A stretch of 64,000 nucleotides of DNA from positions 248,001-312,000 of the forward strand of contig NZ_LGKN01000004.1 of NCBI RefSeq assembly GCF_001306175.1. The letters run 5' to 3'. Under the pieces are notes generated by a model. It had not been told where the DNA came from. It ran no database searches and saw only the letters and a list, made by a program, of their open reading frames with translations. Within the stretch, counting starts at the first letter, position 1; every line of letters starts with the position of its first letter. This DNA comes from Ardenticatena maritima. GTDB taxonomy: Bacteria > Chloroflexota > Anaerolineae > Ardenticatenales > Ardenticatenaceae. Both the position numbers and the translations under genes were made by a program. Below, one piece after another: positions 49,204 to 58,103 of the stretch.

Positions 49204-52137
49204 TTATTGAGGCCATTGAGGTCGATAAAACGGATTCCCCATGACAACGAAGGGCGCCCAGTAATAGGGGTGTGGATACCACTCACGGAGAACATGCTGA
49301 GCATGCCGCAAAGCACTGGCAACAGGCATTCCCGCCGCTAACGCCGCATAAAATTGCTTCATCAACTTGGCTGTCGAAATATCATCAACCATCCAGAGGC
49401 TTACAACAACTGAACGCGCCCCCGCCGCAAAGAAGCCGCGGCATAACCCCACCAACTCATCACCAACCGCCACATGCGCGCGTCCCGTTTCACAGGCGCT
49501 CAAGGTCACCAAAGGCGCCATGGTCTGCATTTCGTACACATCGCTGACAAAAAACCAGCCATCTGCCAACTTCAAGGCCGAAAAGAAAGGATTGTCCGAG
49601 CGAAAAACAGCATGCGTGGCCAGGTGCAAGCACGCCGGCGTTTGCGTCAACTCACGCAGCACATTGAGCGTGGCCGTATCGCCCACATACGCCGTTGCCT
49701 CGGGAAAAATGTGCCGCACAAAATTGACTTCGGCCTCAACATAGGGAACGGAGGCGTCGTGTATGCCGAGAAGAAGCGGAGGTTGTTCCACATGCGTGGG
49801 GAAGTCCTGAACCGTGTGGCAAAACAGGGTTGCACTTGGCGCATACGTCACAATATGTTGATCCAGGAGATACGTTTCACCATCCGGCGTCAAAGCGTGG
49901 AAGGGGATATAATGGAAAAGACCGTGCGGTACAATCACCAGGGTTTCAATGCCATCAAGCCATGTTTCAATAGGGGCTATCAGCGCCGCATACAATGTCC
50001 GCAAATCACGATGAACCGCTTCCCATAAAATGTGCTGATACCGTTGCCGATACTCGGTACCATACCCGAATTTATTGAAAGTAAACCGCAAATGCTGCAA
50101 CGTTTCTTTGAGCGTGTCCATGTCAACGGAGAGCGAACGGGAGACAACCTGCTCATGGGTGATGCCAAACAGAATAACCTCACCCTCGCGGCTTATGTAA
50201 AATTCAAGGAGCGCACTCTTTGGGGGTAATGCTTGCTGAACGTCTTCGACGCGCACCGTCCAAACCGGATTGCGCGGCGTTGCCGCCATTTCGGGCACAT
50301 GCCAATGTTTCAGCAAGCGCGCCAAACGCGCTTCACGGTCGGCAATCGCCGACATCAAGGTCGAGACCGGTTGGGCTTCGCGCATGCCGCTTTCCATCAC
50401 CGTTTCGTAAAAGCGGTTGTAGTACCAATGCAACTCGCGCTTGAGGTCATCCATTTGCCGCCAGAGCGTCTTTTCATGGGGCGAAAGGTGTTTGTGCTGG
50501 CGCACCCGTTTTTCAAGCGAAAGGCGTGTCAACAAATCCAATAACGCACGCGATTTTGCCCGCTCAATACCCGAAAACGCTTCACGCTGCGCCTGCGGCG
50601 TTTGTTCTTCCAGGCAAAACTGCACAAATTTGTCGTACACGGGCAATTTGTCTTGCAAAAACGCCATTTGATACATCTCACTCTGCAAGCCCGCGTACAT
50701 TTGCTCGATATGCGCAATGGCTTGTTTGTATGCCCGTTCCGCCTGGCGGCGTTGTCCCCGCCGATGCGCCACCTGCCCCAACCCAAACGCTCCACGATAC
50801 GCCACGGGAAACACGCGCGCCATATCAACACGCTGAAAATGCGCCTGCGCTTCGTCAAGGTCATTGTCCGCTAGCGCCATTTCTCCCAGCAGCACATCAC
50901 ACTCAGCAACGCGCCCAACCACACCATAGTCGGCAAACCGCTCACGAGCCGCCAAGACATACGTCCGAGCGTCTTCCCAAGCCCCCTTGCGCCACAGCAA
51001 ATAGGCGCGATGCAAGTCGGCAACCGCGCTCCACAGCACATTGCCCTGCTCACTGAACAGGGCTTGCGCCTGGTCGAGCGCCTGCAATGCGGCACACACA
51101 TCACGCAGATGCGCCACCGCAATCGCTTCGTTCAACCACAAGCGCGCCGCCTCCCAGTTCATGGCATGCGCTTCAAAACAAGCGCGCGCCGCTTGCGCCG
51201 TCTCTAACGCTTCATGCCACAGATTGAGCGCCAGATAACAATCGCTGCGATGCAAATCCACATAGGCGACTTCCACAGGCAACGCTTGTTCCTCAAAGAC
51301 AGAGCGCGCTTGCTGCAACAAGCGGAGCGCCGACTGGTATTGCCCCTGGGCGAAGGCCAGATACCCCATGTTCACATCAATCTGCGCGACCACCCGCGAT
51401 TCGCCGGTATCCTCAAAATAGCGGCGGGCTTCACGCAGGAGCGCAACAGCTTCACGAAAGGCGTTCAATTCGGCGTGCACATTGGCATCGTTGATATTAA
51501 CAATCATCAACCGACGCCAATCCCCCAACGCTCGGAAGGCTTCGCGCGCACGGGCATAACACTGACGCGCCTCCTCAAAACGCCCCAAACGCGCGAGCAC
51601 ATTCCCCCGATTCGAGAGCACCTTGGCAAGCCGCGCCTGATCGCCCACACGCACAAACACCTGCTCTGCTTGCGCAGAATAGTGTAAAGCCTGCTCATAG
51701 TGGCCGAGGTACAAAAGTGCATCAACATACCCCACCGTCACCCGCGCAACCGAGGCGTCGTCTCCGCGCTGGCGGTGAAGGGCAATCGCTGTCTCAAAGC
51801 ACCCCACCGCCTGCTCATATTTCCCCAAATGGCGGAAGGCTTTGGCGCGCGTATAGGCGCTTTCTGCACGTACAGCGTCATCCTGCCAGACGCGCGCGCA
51901 GGCATCGAGAACATCGGCAAGTTGCAACGTGAGGTGTGGATTGAGGCGCTTTGTGCGCTCGACGGCGTCGTGTATCTTCGTCAACAACGCTTCATCCGGC
52001 TGGGGAACGTGGGTGCGCAACCACGCACACCGCGATTCCAAATCGGCTAAATCGAGGAGCGTTTGCACGGTGGGGTCTTCTATTTCGATATGGTCTTCTG
52101 GATTCATCGCCACTCGGATACCATCAACACTCAGCAC
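49204..52137 (-). CDS. TPR-CHAT caspase-like protease
   Basis: 977 aa, no signal peptide, so cytosolic. Residues about 60-480 are tetratricopeptide repeats (Ala/Tyr-rich helical pairs such as HLGKYEQAVGCFETAIALH), the middle is helical, and the C-terminal about 300 residues form a CHAT domain. The caspase-type dyad is H842 (LHLATHA) and C882 (TLSACETG), both intact. CHAT proteins are clan CD peptidases switched on by their TPR partner surface. Start taken at GTG 52137 (GAAAGAG upstream); ATG 52107 is an alternative. Lies 31 bp after the 172-aa gene and 42 bp before the CBM-subtilase. Confidence 0.92.
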   Translation of the reverse strand: MLSVDGIRVAMNPEDHIEIEDPTVQTLLDLADLESRCAWLRTHVPQPDEALLTKIHDAVERTKRLNPHLTLQLADVLDACARVWQDDAVRAESAYTRAKAFRHLGKYEQAVGCFETAIALHRQRGDDASVARVTVGYVDALLYLGHYEQALHYSAQAEQVFVRVGDQARLAKVLSNRGNVLARLGRFEEARQCYARAREAFRALGDWRRLMIVNINDANVHAELNAFREAVALLREARRYFEDTGESRVVAQIDVNMGYLAFAQGQYQSALRLLQQARSVFEEQALPVEVAYVDLHRSDCYLALNLWHEALETAQAARACFEAHAMNWEAARLWLNEAIAVAHLRDVCAALQALDQAQALFSEQGNVLWSAVADLHRAYLLWRKGAWEDARTYVLAARERFADYGVVGRVAECDVLLGEMALADNDLDEAQAHFQRVDMARVFPVAYRGAFGLGQVAHRRGQRRQAERAYKQAIAHIEQMYAGLQSEMYQMAFLQDKLPVYDKFVQFCLEEQTPQAQREAFSGIERAKSRALLDLLTRLSLEKRVRQHKHLSPHEKTLWRQMDDLKRELHWYYNRFYETVMESGMREAQPVSTLMSAIADREARLARLLKHWHVPEMAATPRNPVWTVRVEDVQQALPPKSALLEFYISREGEVILFGITHEQVVSRSLSVDMDTLKETLQHLRFTFNKFGYGTEYRQRYQHILWEAVHRDLRTLYAALIAPIETWLDGIETLVIVPHGLFHYIPFHALTPDGETYLLDQHIVTYAPSATLFCHTVQDFPTHVEQPPLLLGIHDASVPYVEAEVNFVRHIFPEATAYVGDTATLNVLRELTQTPACLHLATHAVFRSDNPFFSALKLADGWFFVSDVYEMQTMAPLVTLSACETGRAHVAVGDELVGLCRGFFAAGARSVVVSLWMVDDISTAKLMKQFYAALAAGMPVASALRHAQHVLREWYPHPYYWAPFVVMGNPFYRPQWPQ

Positions 52138-52168
52138 TGGCAGACTCTTTCACATTGCGTTGGTTGAT

Positions 52169-52687
52169 TCAAGCAGTCCCCTCAGCAGGAAACGCCTGCA
52201 CATCCAAAGGTTCAACAACGATATCGCGCGTTTCAAGCAATATACGCATGGCGTATGTCCCGGCGGGAACAAGCGTCAGCCGAAAGTAGCCCATTTCATC
52301 CAACAGTACACGCCGATACACTTCGCCGCCCGCAAGCAATTGCACTTCTGTTCCCTCCAACGCCGCCACATCGCCGTCTCGCGGCAACACTTGGCCATGC
52401 ACGGTAAACATCCCTTCTTCTTCCTCTTTGAGAATCTGGACATCAATATCCATGTCGTCCAGCGAGAACAGCGTTTGGCGCTCTTGCAAAGCACCACGCA
52501 CGCCGGAAGGCGCCATACGCGACCAACTGTCAAACGTCAAAGATGCTGTGCTCACCAAACGATCCTGCAAGCGTGATTGATGCCGCTTGAAGGATTTCAA
52601 CACACGTTTGAGCACATCGGGCGGCGGGTCAATCCATTCCTGTCCCTCAAATTCAGGGTCTTCAAACGGGTCATGTGGCGCGGGCAT
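52169..52687 (-). CDS. 172-aa sigma-neighbour protein with carboxypeptidase-regulatory-like domain
   Basis: No signal peptide. N-terminal half is acidic then helical (DPPPDVLKRVLKSFKRHQS), with TLFSLDDMDIDVQIL before a beta-rich C-terminal domain (about 92-165: GMFTVHGQVLP, LEGTEVQLL, GYFRLTLVPAGTYAMRI) like the regulatory Ig-type domain of carboxypeptidases. I do not know a described function; its place between an ECF sigma gene and a TPR-CHAT protease suggests an adaptor, anti-sigma factor or protease substrate. Confidence 0.8.
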   Translation of the reverse strand: MPAPHDPFEDPEFEGQEWIDPPPDVLKRVLKSFKRHQSRLQDRLVSTASLTFDSWSRMAPSGVRGALQERQTLFSLDDMDIDVQILKEEEEGMFTVHGQVLPRDGDVAALEGTEVQLLAGGEVYRRVLLDEMGYFRLTLVPAGTYAMRILLETRDIVVEPLDVQAFPAEGTA

Positions 52688-52747
52688 GTGTCTTTTCCTC
52701 CTTGCTTCGCATCCTTCTCACACGCCGCCGCTCCCCTCCTCATTTCA

Positions 52748-52776
52748 ACAGAGCGCAACCGCGTGCGAAAAATACA
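52748..52776 (-). promoter_or_regulatory. Two-block upstream element, copy at the 172-aa/CHAT operon
   Basis: Minus strand TGTATTTTT, 14 bp, CTCTGT, right after the sigma-factor stop codon and about 60 bp before the 172-aa gene. Both blocks and the spacing are the same as in the GH9 copy. Confidence 0.5.
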
Positions 52777-52784
52777 TCTTTGCC

Positions 52785-53387
52785 TCATGAATTTTCGGGT
52801 TTTGAGGTTTTTTCTTCTTCCATATCGGTCAGAATACGCCGCAACTTTTGCAGGCAACGACTCCGCGTCGGGCCAATGCTCCCCAACGGCATGTCAAGGA
52901 GTTCCGCAATCTCTTGATACGAAACCCCATCCTCTTCGTCAAAAAACAACAGCGCCAAAAGTCGGCGGCAACGCTCATCCAGGCGCTCCAACGCCTCTCG
53001 CAGAAGCTGTTGTTCTTCGCGCCGCATGACACGCTCTTCAACACGCTCTGGGTGCACCACAACAACATCCTGTATGTCGAGCATGGGCGCATCAGGCTGT
53101 GTGCGATACCGACGAATACAAACGCGCCGTGTCACGGTCATCAGCCACGATGAAAGCCGCCGACGATTTTGCAAGGTGTGCAGTTTTTCCAGCAAAATCA
53201 AGCAAACCTCTTGAAAGACTTCGTCGGCCACATGCTGGGGAAATCCAAATCGCAGGGGAATGGTGTAAATGAGGCGCGCATAGCGGTTGATGAGTTCTTC
53301 CCACGCGGCTTCATTGCCTTCCAGACAGGCTTGTACAAGGTCTTCATCCGAGCACGTCTCAAATGCCATCTGTGAAACCGTTTTCAT
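52785..53387 (-). CDS. ECF-like RNA polymerase sigma factor
   Basis: 200 aa from ATG 53387 (AAGAGG upstream). Sigma region 2 about 15-95 (AWEELINRYARLIY, ADEVFQEVCLILLEKL, LSSWLMTVTRRVCIRRYR) and region 4 about 130-187 (DGVSYQEIAELLDMPLGSI with the helix-turn-helix). Regions 1 and 3 are missing, as in extracytoplasmic-function sigma factors. No transmembrane anti-sigma gene is adjacent; instead a 172-aa cytosolic protein and a TPR-CHAT protease follow. Confidence 0.93.
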   Translation of the reverse strand: MKTVSQMAFETCSDEDLVQACLEGNEAAWEELINRYARLIYTIPLRFGFPQHVADEVFQEVCLILLEKLHTLQNRRRLSSWLMTVTRRVCIRRYRTQPDAPMLDIQDVVVVHPERVEERVMRREEQQLLREALERLDERCRRLLALLFFDEEDGVSYQEIAELLDMPLGSIGPTRSRCLQKLRRILTDMEEEKTSKPENS

Positions 53388-53443
53388 AACAAGCCTCTTA
53401 TCAAAAATGCATGCACTTGCTCGGAAAACAAAGGGCTGGGAAA

Positions 53444-53472
53444 AGTATACCGCACTCACGGCGGAAATTCAA
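53444..53472 (-). promoter_or_regulatory. Sigma-70 promoter of the ECF gene
   Basis: Minus strand TTGAAT, 17 bp, TATACT, about 57 bp upstream of the start. It does not carry the two-block element, so the sigma gene itself looks housekeeping-driven. Confidence 0.65.
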
Positions 53473-53599
53473 CCACTTGAACAGCCCAATGTGGGCGTTC
53501 GCTCGCTTCCCACTCCCGCATCTCTTTGTGTCCGCAGAAAACCTTACCAACGTTTTTTCAACCTGTAAATGCGCTTTTTCTCCAATTTTTTCGGGGCGC

Positions 53600-53643
53600 T
53601 TGCAGGGCTTTTCCCCCTCGCTCAAGGGGCGAAAGCCCCGCAA
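53600..53643. repeat. Imperfect long hairpin between the divergent sigma and STAND-SARP genes
   Basis: TTGC..GGGCTTT..CCCCT pairs with AGGGG..AAAGCCC..GCAA. It fills part of a 322-bp divergent intergenic region that otherwise holds the two promoters and nothing else I recognise. Confidence 0.4.
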
Positions 53644-53650
53644 AACCCAC

Positions 53651-53679
53651 TTGCCACAGCCCAAAGTCTGCACTATCCT
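53651..53679 (+). promoter_or_regulatory. Putative promoter of the STAND-SARP gene
   Basis: TTGCCA, 17 bp, TATCCT; the start codon follows only about 30 bases later without a clear ribosome site. Confidence 0.5.
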
Positions 53680-53709
53680 CTTCACACACAAACCCACACC
53701 CAGCCAATC

Positions 53710-56700
53710 ATGAGCGAACTCTGGCTCATCCACAGCAAACTGAAGCCGCCGCGCTTTCGCGCCCCGCTGCTCACACGCGAGGCACTCTTCGACCGCCTGG
53801 AAGAAGCCCGCCGCCACACGCTCACCATCGTGCAAGCCGGCGCAGGCGAAGGCAAAAGCACAACCCTGGCGCTCTTCGTCACGCAGTCCACGCTCCCCTT
53901 TGCCTGGTACACACTCGGACCAGAAGACGCCGACCCGCTCGTTTTCTGGTCGCACTTGGCGGCGGCGCTCGATAGCGTGCGTCCGGGTATCCAAGCAACC
54001 TTGCACCCCCTGCTTGTTCGTGCCCGTCAGGGTGAATTCCCGTGGGGGCTGATTGCCGAAGCCCTTGCCAACGCCGCCGAACAGCCCCCCACCGACTGCC
54101 TGCTCGTGCTGGACGACATTCATCACCTCGACGACCATCCCGAAACAGTGCGCACCTTTGAGCGCTGGGTGAGCCTTCTGCCGCCGACACTGCACCTCAT
54201 CATCACCACCCGCCGACGCCTCACCTGGCCAACCCTCACGCGCTTTCTGGCGCAACGCCGCGCATGGCTCATCACCGAATCCGAATTGCGCCTGACCAGC
54301 GCCGACATTGCCGCGCTGTTTGCGCACCACGGCATCCGCCTGCGCCCCGACCAGTGCGAGCAACTTTACAACGCCACCGAAGGCTGGATCATGCCGCTGC
54401 AACTGCTGGCCGCCCACCTGCGCGGCGCCACCGCCGAGCGCGTTGATGAAGCGCTCCCCAACCTTGCGGCATCGCTCGATATGCTGGGCGACTTTCTCAT
54501 GCACACGCTCATCGCCCCACTCCCCGCCTCGCTCCAACAATTTTTGTTCGACACCGCCATTTTGCGCGTGCTGGAACCCGCCGCCTGCGACGCCGTGCGG
54601 CGTCGGCGTGATAGCACCGCCCTTCTGGCGCAACTCGCCGATATCGGGCTCAACCTGGTGCAGATTGACGACCAGACCTATCGCCACCACCACCTTGTCC
54701 ACGAATTTTTACAGCAAGAAGCCCAACGCGACCCCGTGCGCTGGCGGCTCTTGCACCGCCGCGCCGCCGCCTATTTTGCCCAGCATGGGCAGGCCGAAGA
54801 AAGCATAGACCACCTGCTTCAGGCGGAAGATTACGAAGCCGCCGCCCACGGCATGAGCATCGTTGCGCCCCGTTTGCTGGCGGAAGGGCGTTTCGCCCAC
54901 CTGCGCCGCTGGCTGAACGCCCTGCCCGACGCCATTCGCGACGCCTGGCCCGACCTGCTCCTCATCCAGGGCGACGTGGCGCGCTTCACCAGCCGCTACG
55001 ACGACGCCCTCGCGGCATACCGCCGCGCCGAAACCTGCTACCTCGCCCGCGACGACGCCATCGGGCAAAGCCAAGCGCTCAAAAGCCAGGCGCTCGTTTA
55101 CATTGACACGGTTCACCCCGCCCCCGCCGAACAACTGTTGAAGCAAGCCTTGCGCGTTTTACGCCGCGAAGCCCCCACCGAAAGCGCCGACCTGCTGCAA
55201 CTGCTGGCGGAAAACGCCACCAACCGCGGCCGCCCCAACCTGGGCGCGCGCTGGTACGCCGCTGCACGCCGCCTGGGCGCTCCCCCCAACACCGAACTTG
55301 AAGCCCGCATCCACCTGCGCAGCGGCCGCCTCGACGCCTGCCGCACCATTCTGACAGACCAGCACGCCGCCACCCCTCACCGTCCCGCCCGCACCCACCG
55401 CGAACCGAGCCTCTTGCTCGCGTTCGTAGACGTTCTGCAAGGGCGCACCACATCCGCACGCCAACGCGCCGCCGACGGGCTTGCGCTGGCGCGTCGGCTG
55501 CAATCCCCATTCACCGAATCGGTCGCGCATATGCGGCTGGGGCACGCCTGGCAACTGCCCCCGCTGGCGGACATCGCGCGCGCGCAACGCCATTACGAGC
55601 ACGCCATCCGCCTCAACCGCGAACTGGCAATCCTGCGGGGCGAAGCCGAACCGCTTTTTGGGCTGGCATTCTTGCACGCGCACCACGGCGCCCCCGCCAC
55701 CGCGCTGGAAGCCGCCGACCGCGCTATTCGCCTGGCACTGCGTGCCGGCGATGAATGGGTAGCCGCCATCGGGCACTTGGCGCGCGGCATCACCCACGCC
55801 CTGCACACCACCCCCGAAGACGCCGCCAGCGCCTTACACGAAGCCCTGCACCGTTTTGAAACCTGCCACGATATGTTTGGCGCCGCCATGGCGCACCTCT
55901 GGATGGCATGGACAGCCTATCACACCCACGACCCCGACACGTTCGCCGAACATGCGCCGCACTGGCTTGCCTACGCTATCACCGCCCCCGAACACCTGCA
56001 CGCCGCCACGCTCTTTGGCCTGCGCGACCCCCAAGCCTACATCCCTCTGCTCATCCATGCGCGCGACCACTTGCTGCCCCCGGCGGCTGAGCGTGCACGC
56101 GCCCTTTTGCGCCAAACAGGGCTCCCCGCCGACATCGCACATCATCCGGGCTACACGCTGCATGTGCGGCTCTTTGGTCCGTTCGAGGTCTGCCGCGGCA
56201 AGCAGCCGGTTCCCGCCGACGCCTGGCGACGCGCCAAAGCGCGCCACCTGTTGGGACTGCTCGCCCTGCACCCCACCCCCTTGCAACGCGAAGTCCTGTT
56301 CGAGCACCTCTGGCCTGACACGCCACCCGATAACGCCGAAACGCAATTGAAAGTCACGTTGAACGCCCTCGCCAACGCCATTGAACCGGAACGGCCACGC
56401 CGGGCTGGCACATTTTTCATTCACCGTGAAGGAAACACCATCGCCATCCAGCGCGACGCCGTCGTCTGCGACGTGTGGCTGTTTCAAGACCTCATCGCCC
56501 GCGCCGAAGCCGAACCCGAAGCGGAACGCGCCATCGAGTTGCTCGAACAAGCCCTGGCGCTCTATCGCGGCGACGTGTTGCCCGAATGCCGCTACGAAGA
56601 ATGGGCGTGGCCGCATATCGAGCGGCTGCGCCTGCAAGCGGTACGCGCCGCGGAATGGCTGGCACGCCTCTACCTGACACGGGGCGACGCCGAAGCGGCC

Positions 56701-56940
56701 ATTGCCAGCGCCGAACGTGCGCTGGCGCTGGATACCTGTTGGGAACCCGCCTATCGCATTGCCATGCGCGCCTGCGCCATGTTGCACCGTCGCCCGCACA
56801 TTGTGCGGCTATACCGCCGCTGCCGGGAAGCGTTGCAACGTGAGTTAGGGGTTGCGCCCATGCCGGAAACAACCGCGCTCTATGAGGCATTGGTGGGATA
56901 TGCACATGATGCCAACAGGGGAGGCGTGGATACGCCGTAA
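53710..56940 (+). CDS. MalT-like STAND ATPase with TPR region and C-terminal SARP domain
   Basis: 1076 aa from ATG 53710 (MSELWLIHSKLKPPR matches the usual MalT-type N-terminus). Nucleotide-binding motif VQAGAGEGKSTTL near residue 46 and Walker B LLVLDDIHHL near 133, followed by a winged-helix and long TPR-like array. Instead of the LuxR helix-turn-helix of MalT, the last 260 residues are a SARP module: winged helix (LHVRLFGPFEVCRG) plus BTAD ending in CREALQRELGVAP. Ligand-gated activator by analogy; the target may be the divergent sigma/cellulose island. Confidence 0.9.
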   Translation: MSELWLIHSKLKPPRFRAPLLTREALFDRLEEARRHTLTIVQAGAGEGKSTTLALFVTQSTLPFAWYTLGPEDADPLVFWSHLAAALDSVRPGIQATLHPLLVRARQGEFPWGLIAEALANAAEQPPTDCLLVLDDIHHLDDHPETVRTFERWVSLLPPTLHLIITTRRRLTWPTLTRFLAQRRAWLITESELRLTSADIAALFAHHGIRLRPDQCEQLYNATEGWIMPLQLLAAHLRGATAERVDEALPNLAASLDMLGDFLMHTLIAPLPASLQQFLFDTAILRVLEPAACDAVRRRRDSTALLAQLADIGLNLVQIDDQTYRHHHLVHEFLQQEAQRDPVRWRLLHRRAAAYFAQHGQAEESIDHLLQAEDYEAAAHGMSIVAPRLLAEGRFAHLRRWLNALPDAIRDAWPDLLLIQGDVARFTSRYDDALAAYRRAETCYLARDDAIGQSQALKSQALVYIDTVHPAPAEQLLKQALRVLRREAPTESADLLQLLAENATNRGRPNLGARWYAAARRLGAPPNTELEARIHLRSGRLDACRTILTDQHAATPHRPARTHREPSLLLAFVDVLQGRTTSARQRAADGLALARRLQSPFTESVAHMRLGHAWQLPPLADIARAQRHYEHAIRLNRELAILRGEAEPLFGLAFLHAHHGAPATALEAADRAIRLALRAGDEWVAAIGHLARGITHALHTTPEDAASALHEALHRFETCHDMFGAAMAHLWMAWTAYHTHDPDTFAEHAPHWLAYAITAPEHLHAATLFGLRDPQAYIPLLIHARDHLLPPAAERARALLRQTGLPADIAHHPGYTLHVRLFGPFEVCRGKQPVPADAWRRAKARHLLGLLALHPTPLQREVLFEHLWPDTPPDNAETQLKVTLNALANAIEPERPRRAGTFFIHREGNTIAIQRDAVVCDVWLFQDLIARAEAEPEAERAIELLEQALALYRGDVLPECRYEEWAWPHIERLRLQAVRAAEWLARLYLTRGDAEAAIASAERALALDTCWEPAYRIAMRACAMLHRRPHIVRLYRRCREALQRELGVAPMPETTALYEALVGYAHDANRGGVDTP

Positions 56941-56949
56941 AAACAAAGC

Positions 56950-56970
56950 GCCGCACCTCATTTGTGCGGC
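56950..56970 (-). terminator. Hairpin after STAND-SARP and the broken XRE gene (bidirectional)
   Basis: 7-bp stem GCCGCAC/GTGCGGC; on the minus strand it is followed by GCTTTGTTTTT. Confidence 0.65.
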
Positions 56971-57154
56971 GGTTCTTGCGTCTCTTCCACACGCCAATCA
57001 GGCGTAAAAATGTCCTCTATCGCCAGCCCAAACAGTTCGGCAATTTTGAACGTCAGCGGCAAACTGGGATCGTATTTGCCGCGTTCAATGGCGTTCACCG
57101 TCTGGCGGAAACCCCCAGACGTTCCGGCACGGGCATGGCAACGCGCTCCTGCGT
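56958..57154 (-). pseudogene. Truncated, frameshifted XRE-family regulator
   Basis: In one minus frame the sequence reads TQERVAMPVPERLGVS and, after a missing base near 57105, continues RQTVNAIERGKYDPSLP then LTFKIAELFGLAIEDIF. This is the C-terminal half of a small Xre/YozG-type helix-turn-helix protein. The N-terminal helix is gone: the stop codon of the phosphatase gene lies directly upstream. A deletion apparently fused the two gene ends. Confidence 0.75.
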
Positions 57155-57658
57155 TTATGAGCGACGCGGCGTCAACCGATGGGTGCGGATGAGTGTTTCG
57201 AGAAACCCATCAATCGCCTTGTCCAGCAAATCGTACACCTCATCAAAATTGCGCTCGTAGTAGGGGTCGGGGACTTCCATGGGCGCGTTGGGGTCATCCA
57301 AAAATTCAAGAATGGGACGCGGCTCAATGTTCGCGCCCGTTCGGCGCACAAGCGAACGCACCGCATTCAAGTTGTCTAAATCCATGGTGAGAATGTAATC
57401 GAATGTGCGCAGGTCATCGGCGGTCAGCGCACGCGCACGGTGGTCTGGCACCGGCACGCCACGCCGTTGCAGTTCGCGAATCGTCCCGCGGTGTGGACGT
57501 TCGCCCACGTGCCACGAGTCCGTCCCCGCCGAATCCACCTCGATCACGCCATCCAGCCCCAATTGTGCGACCTTGTGGCGCAAAATCGCCTCCGCCATCG
57601 GCGAGCGACAGATATTGCCTGTGCAAACGAACAACACCCGGATAGGACGTTGTGCCAT
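57155..57658 (-). CDS. Low-molecular-weight protein tyrosine phosphatase
   Basis: 167 aa from ATG 57658 (AAGGAGG upstream). The P-loop CTGNICRS has nucleophile C12 and R18, and the acid Asp sits in VPDPYYERN. Such enzymes dephosphorylate protein Tyr (or, in arsenate reductase relatives, reduce arsenate); the DPYY motif supports phosphatase. The gene end abuts the XRE remnant. Confidence 0.93.
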   Translation of the reverse strand: MAQRPIRVLFVCTGNICRSPMAEAILRHKVAQLGLDGVIEVDSAGTDSWHVGERPHRGTIRELQRRGVPVPDHRARALTADDLRTFDYILTMDLDNLNAVRSLVRRTGANIEPRPILEFLDDPNAPMEVPDPYYERNFDEVYDLLDKAIDGFLETLIRTHRLTPRRS

Positions 57659-57872
57659 GACGCCTCCTTCTCTGCTTCGTTGGTGTCGGTGCTGTATGGT
57701 ATGCGAATTGCACCAAGGCTCAAACAGACCCTGCCGCACAGAGAAAATCATGAACAGGATGCACGTCATACAGAACAGATGACATTCTACACTACGCCTC
57801 AAAGCCAAAGCGGGGTAGAGTGTGCGCGTCCTTTCACAACGGTGCCGTGCAGGTCAACCAAGGAGGCGCGCA

Positions 57873-58103
57873 ATGGCAACTGTTCGTTGGGTCACGGTTC
57901 AGGAAATCTGGTGCGACCGTGTGCAAGCGCCGGCGGCACTACTTGAAGAGCGCGTCTATGCCGATGACGTCCAAACCGACATGACGCCCTATCAGGTGCG
58001 CGCCCGACGTTGTTCGCACGGCAAAATATGCAATATGGAAGGGTATCGCTGCCGCTGGTCGTTCCTGAACCCGTTTTACGACCCATTTGGTGTTGACGAC
58101 TGA
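57873..58103 (+). CDS. 76-aa hypothetical protein with conserved-looking Cys
   Basis: ATG 57873 follows AAGGAGG. The product has C30 in the N-terminal part and CSHGKICNMEGYRCRW near the C-terminus, where three Cys and a His could bind metal, ending in NPFYDPFGVDD. I do not recognise the family. It stands alone between a divergent phosphatase gene and a convergent aldolase gene. Confidence 0.7.
   Translation: MATVRWVTVQEIWCDRVQAPAALLEERVYADDVQTDMTPYQVRARRCSHGKICNMEGYRCRWSFLNPFYDPFGVDD

Noticed and set aside
49204-53387. A real type III-E CRISPR (Craspase) locus
   Set aside because: No gRAMP/Cas7-11, Cas1/Cas2 or repeat array is present; only the protease-sigma analogy remains.
53401-54702. 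433-aa minus-strand ORF upstream of the sigma gene as a possible anti-sigma factor
   Set aside because: It lies antisense to the STAND ATPase domain, which has intact Walker motifs, and shows no domain of its own.
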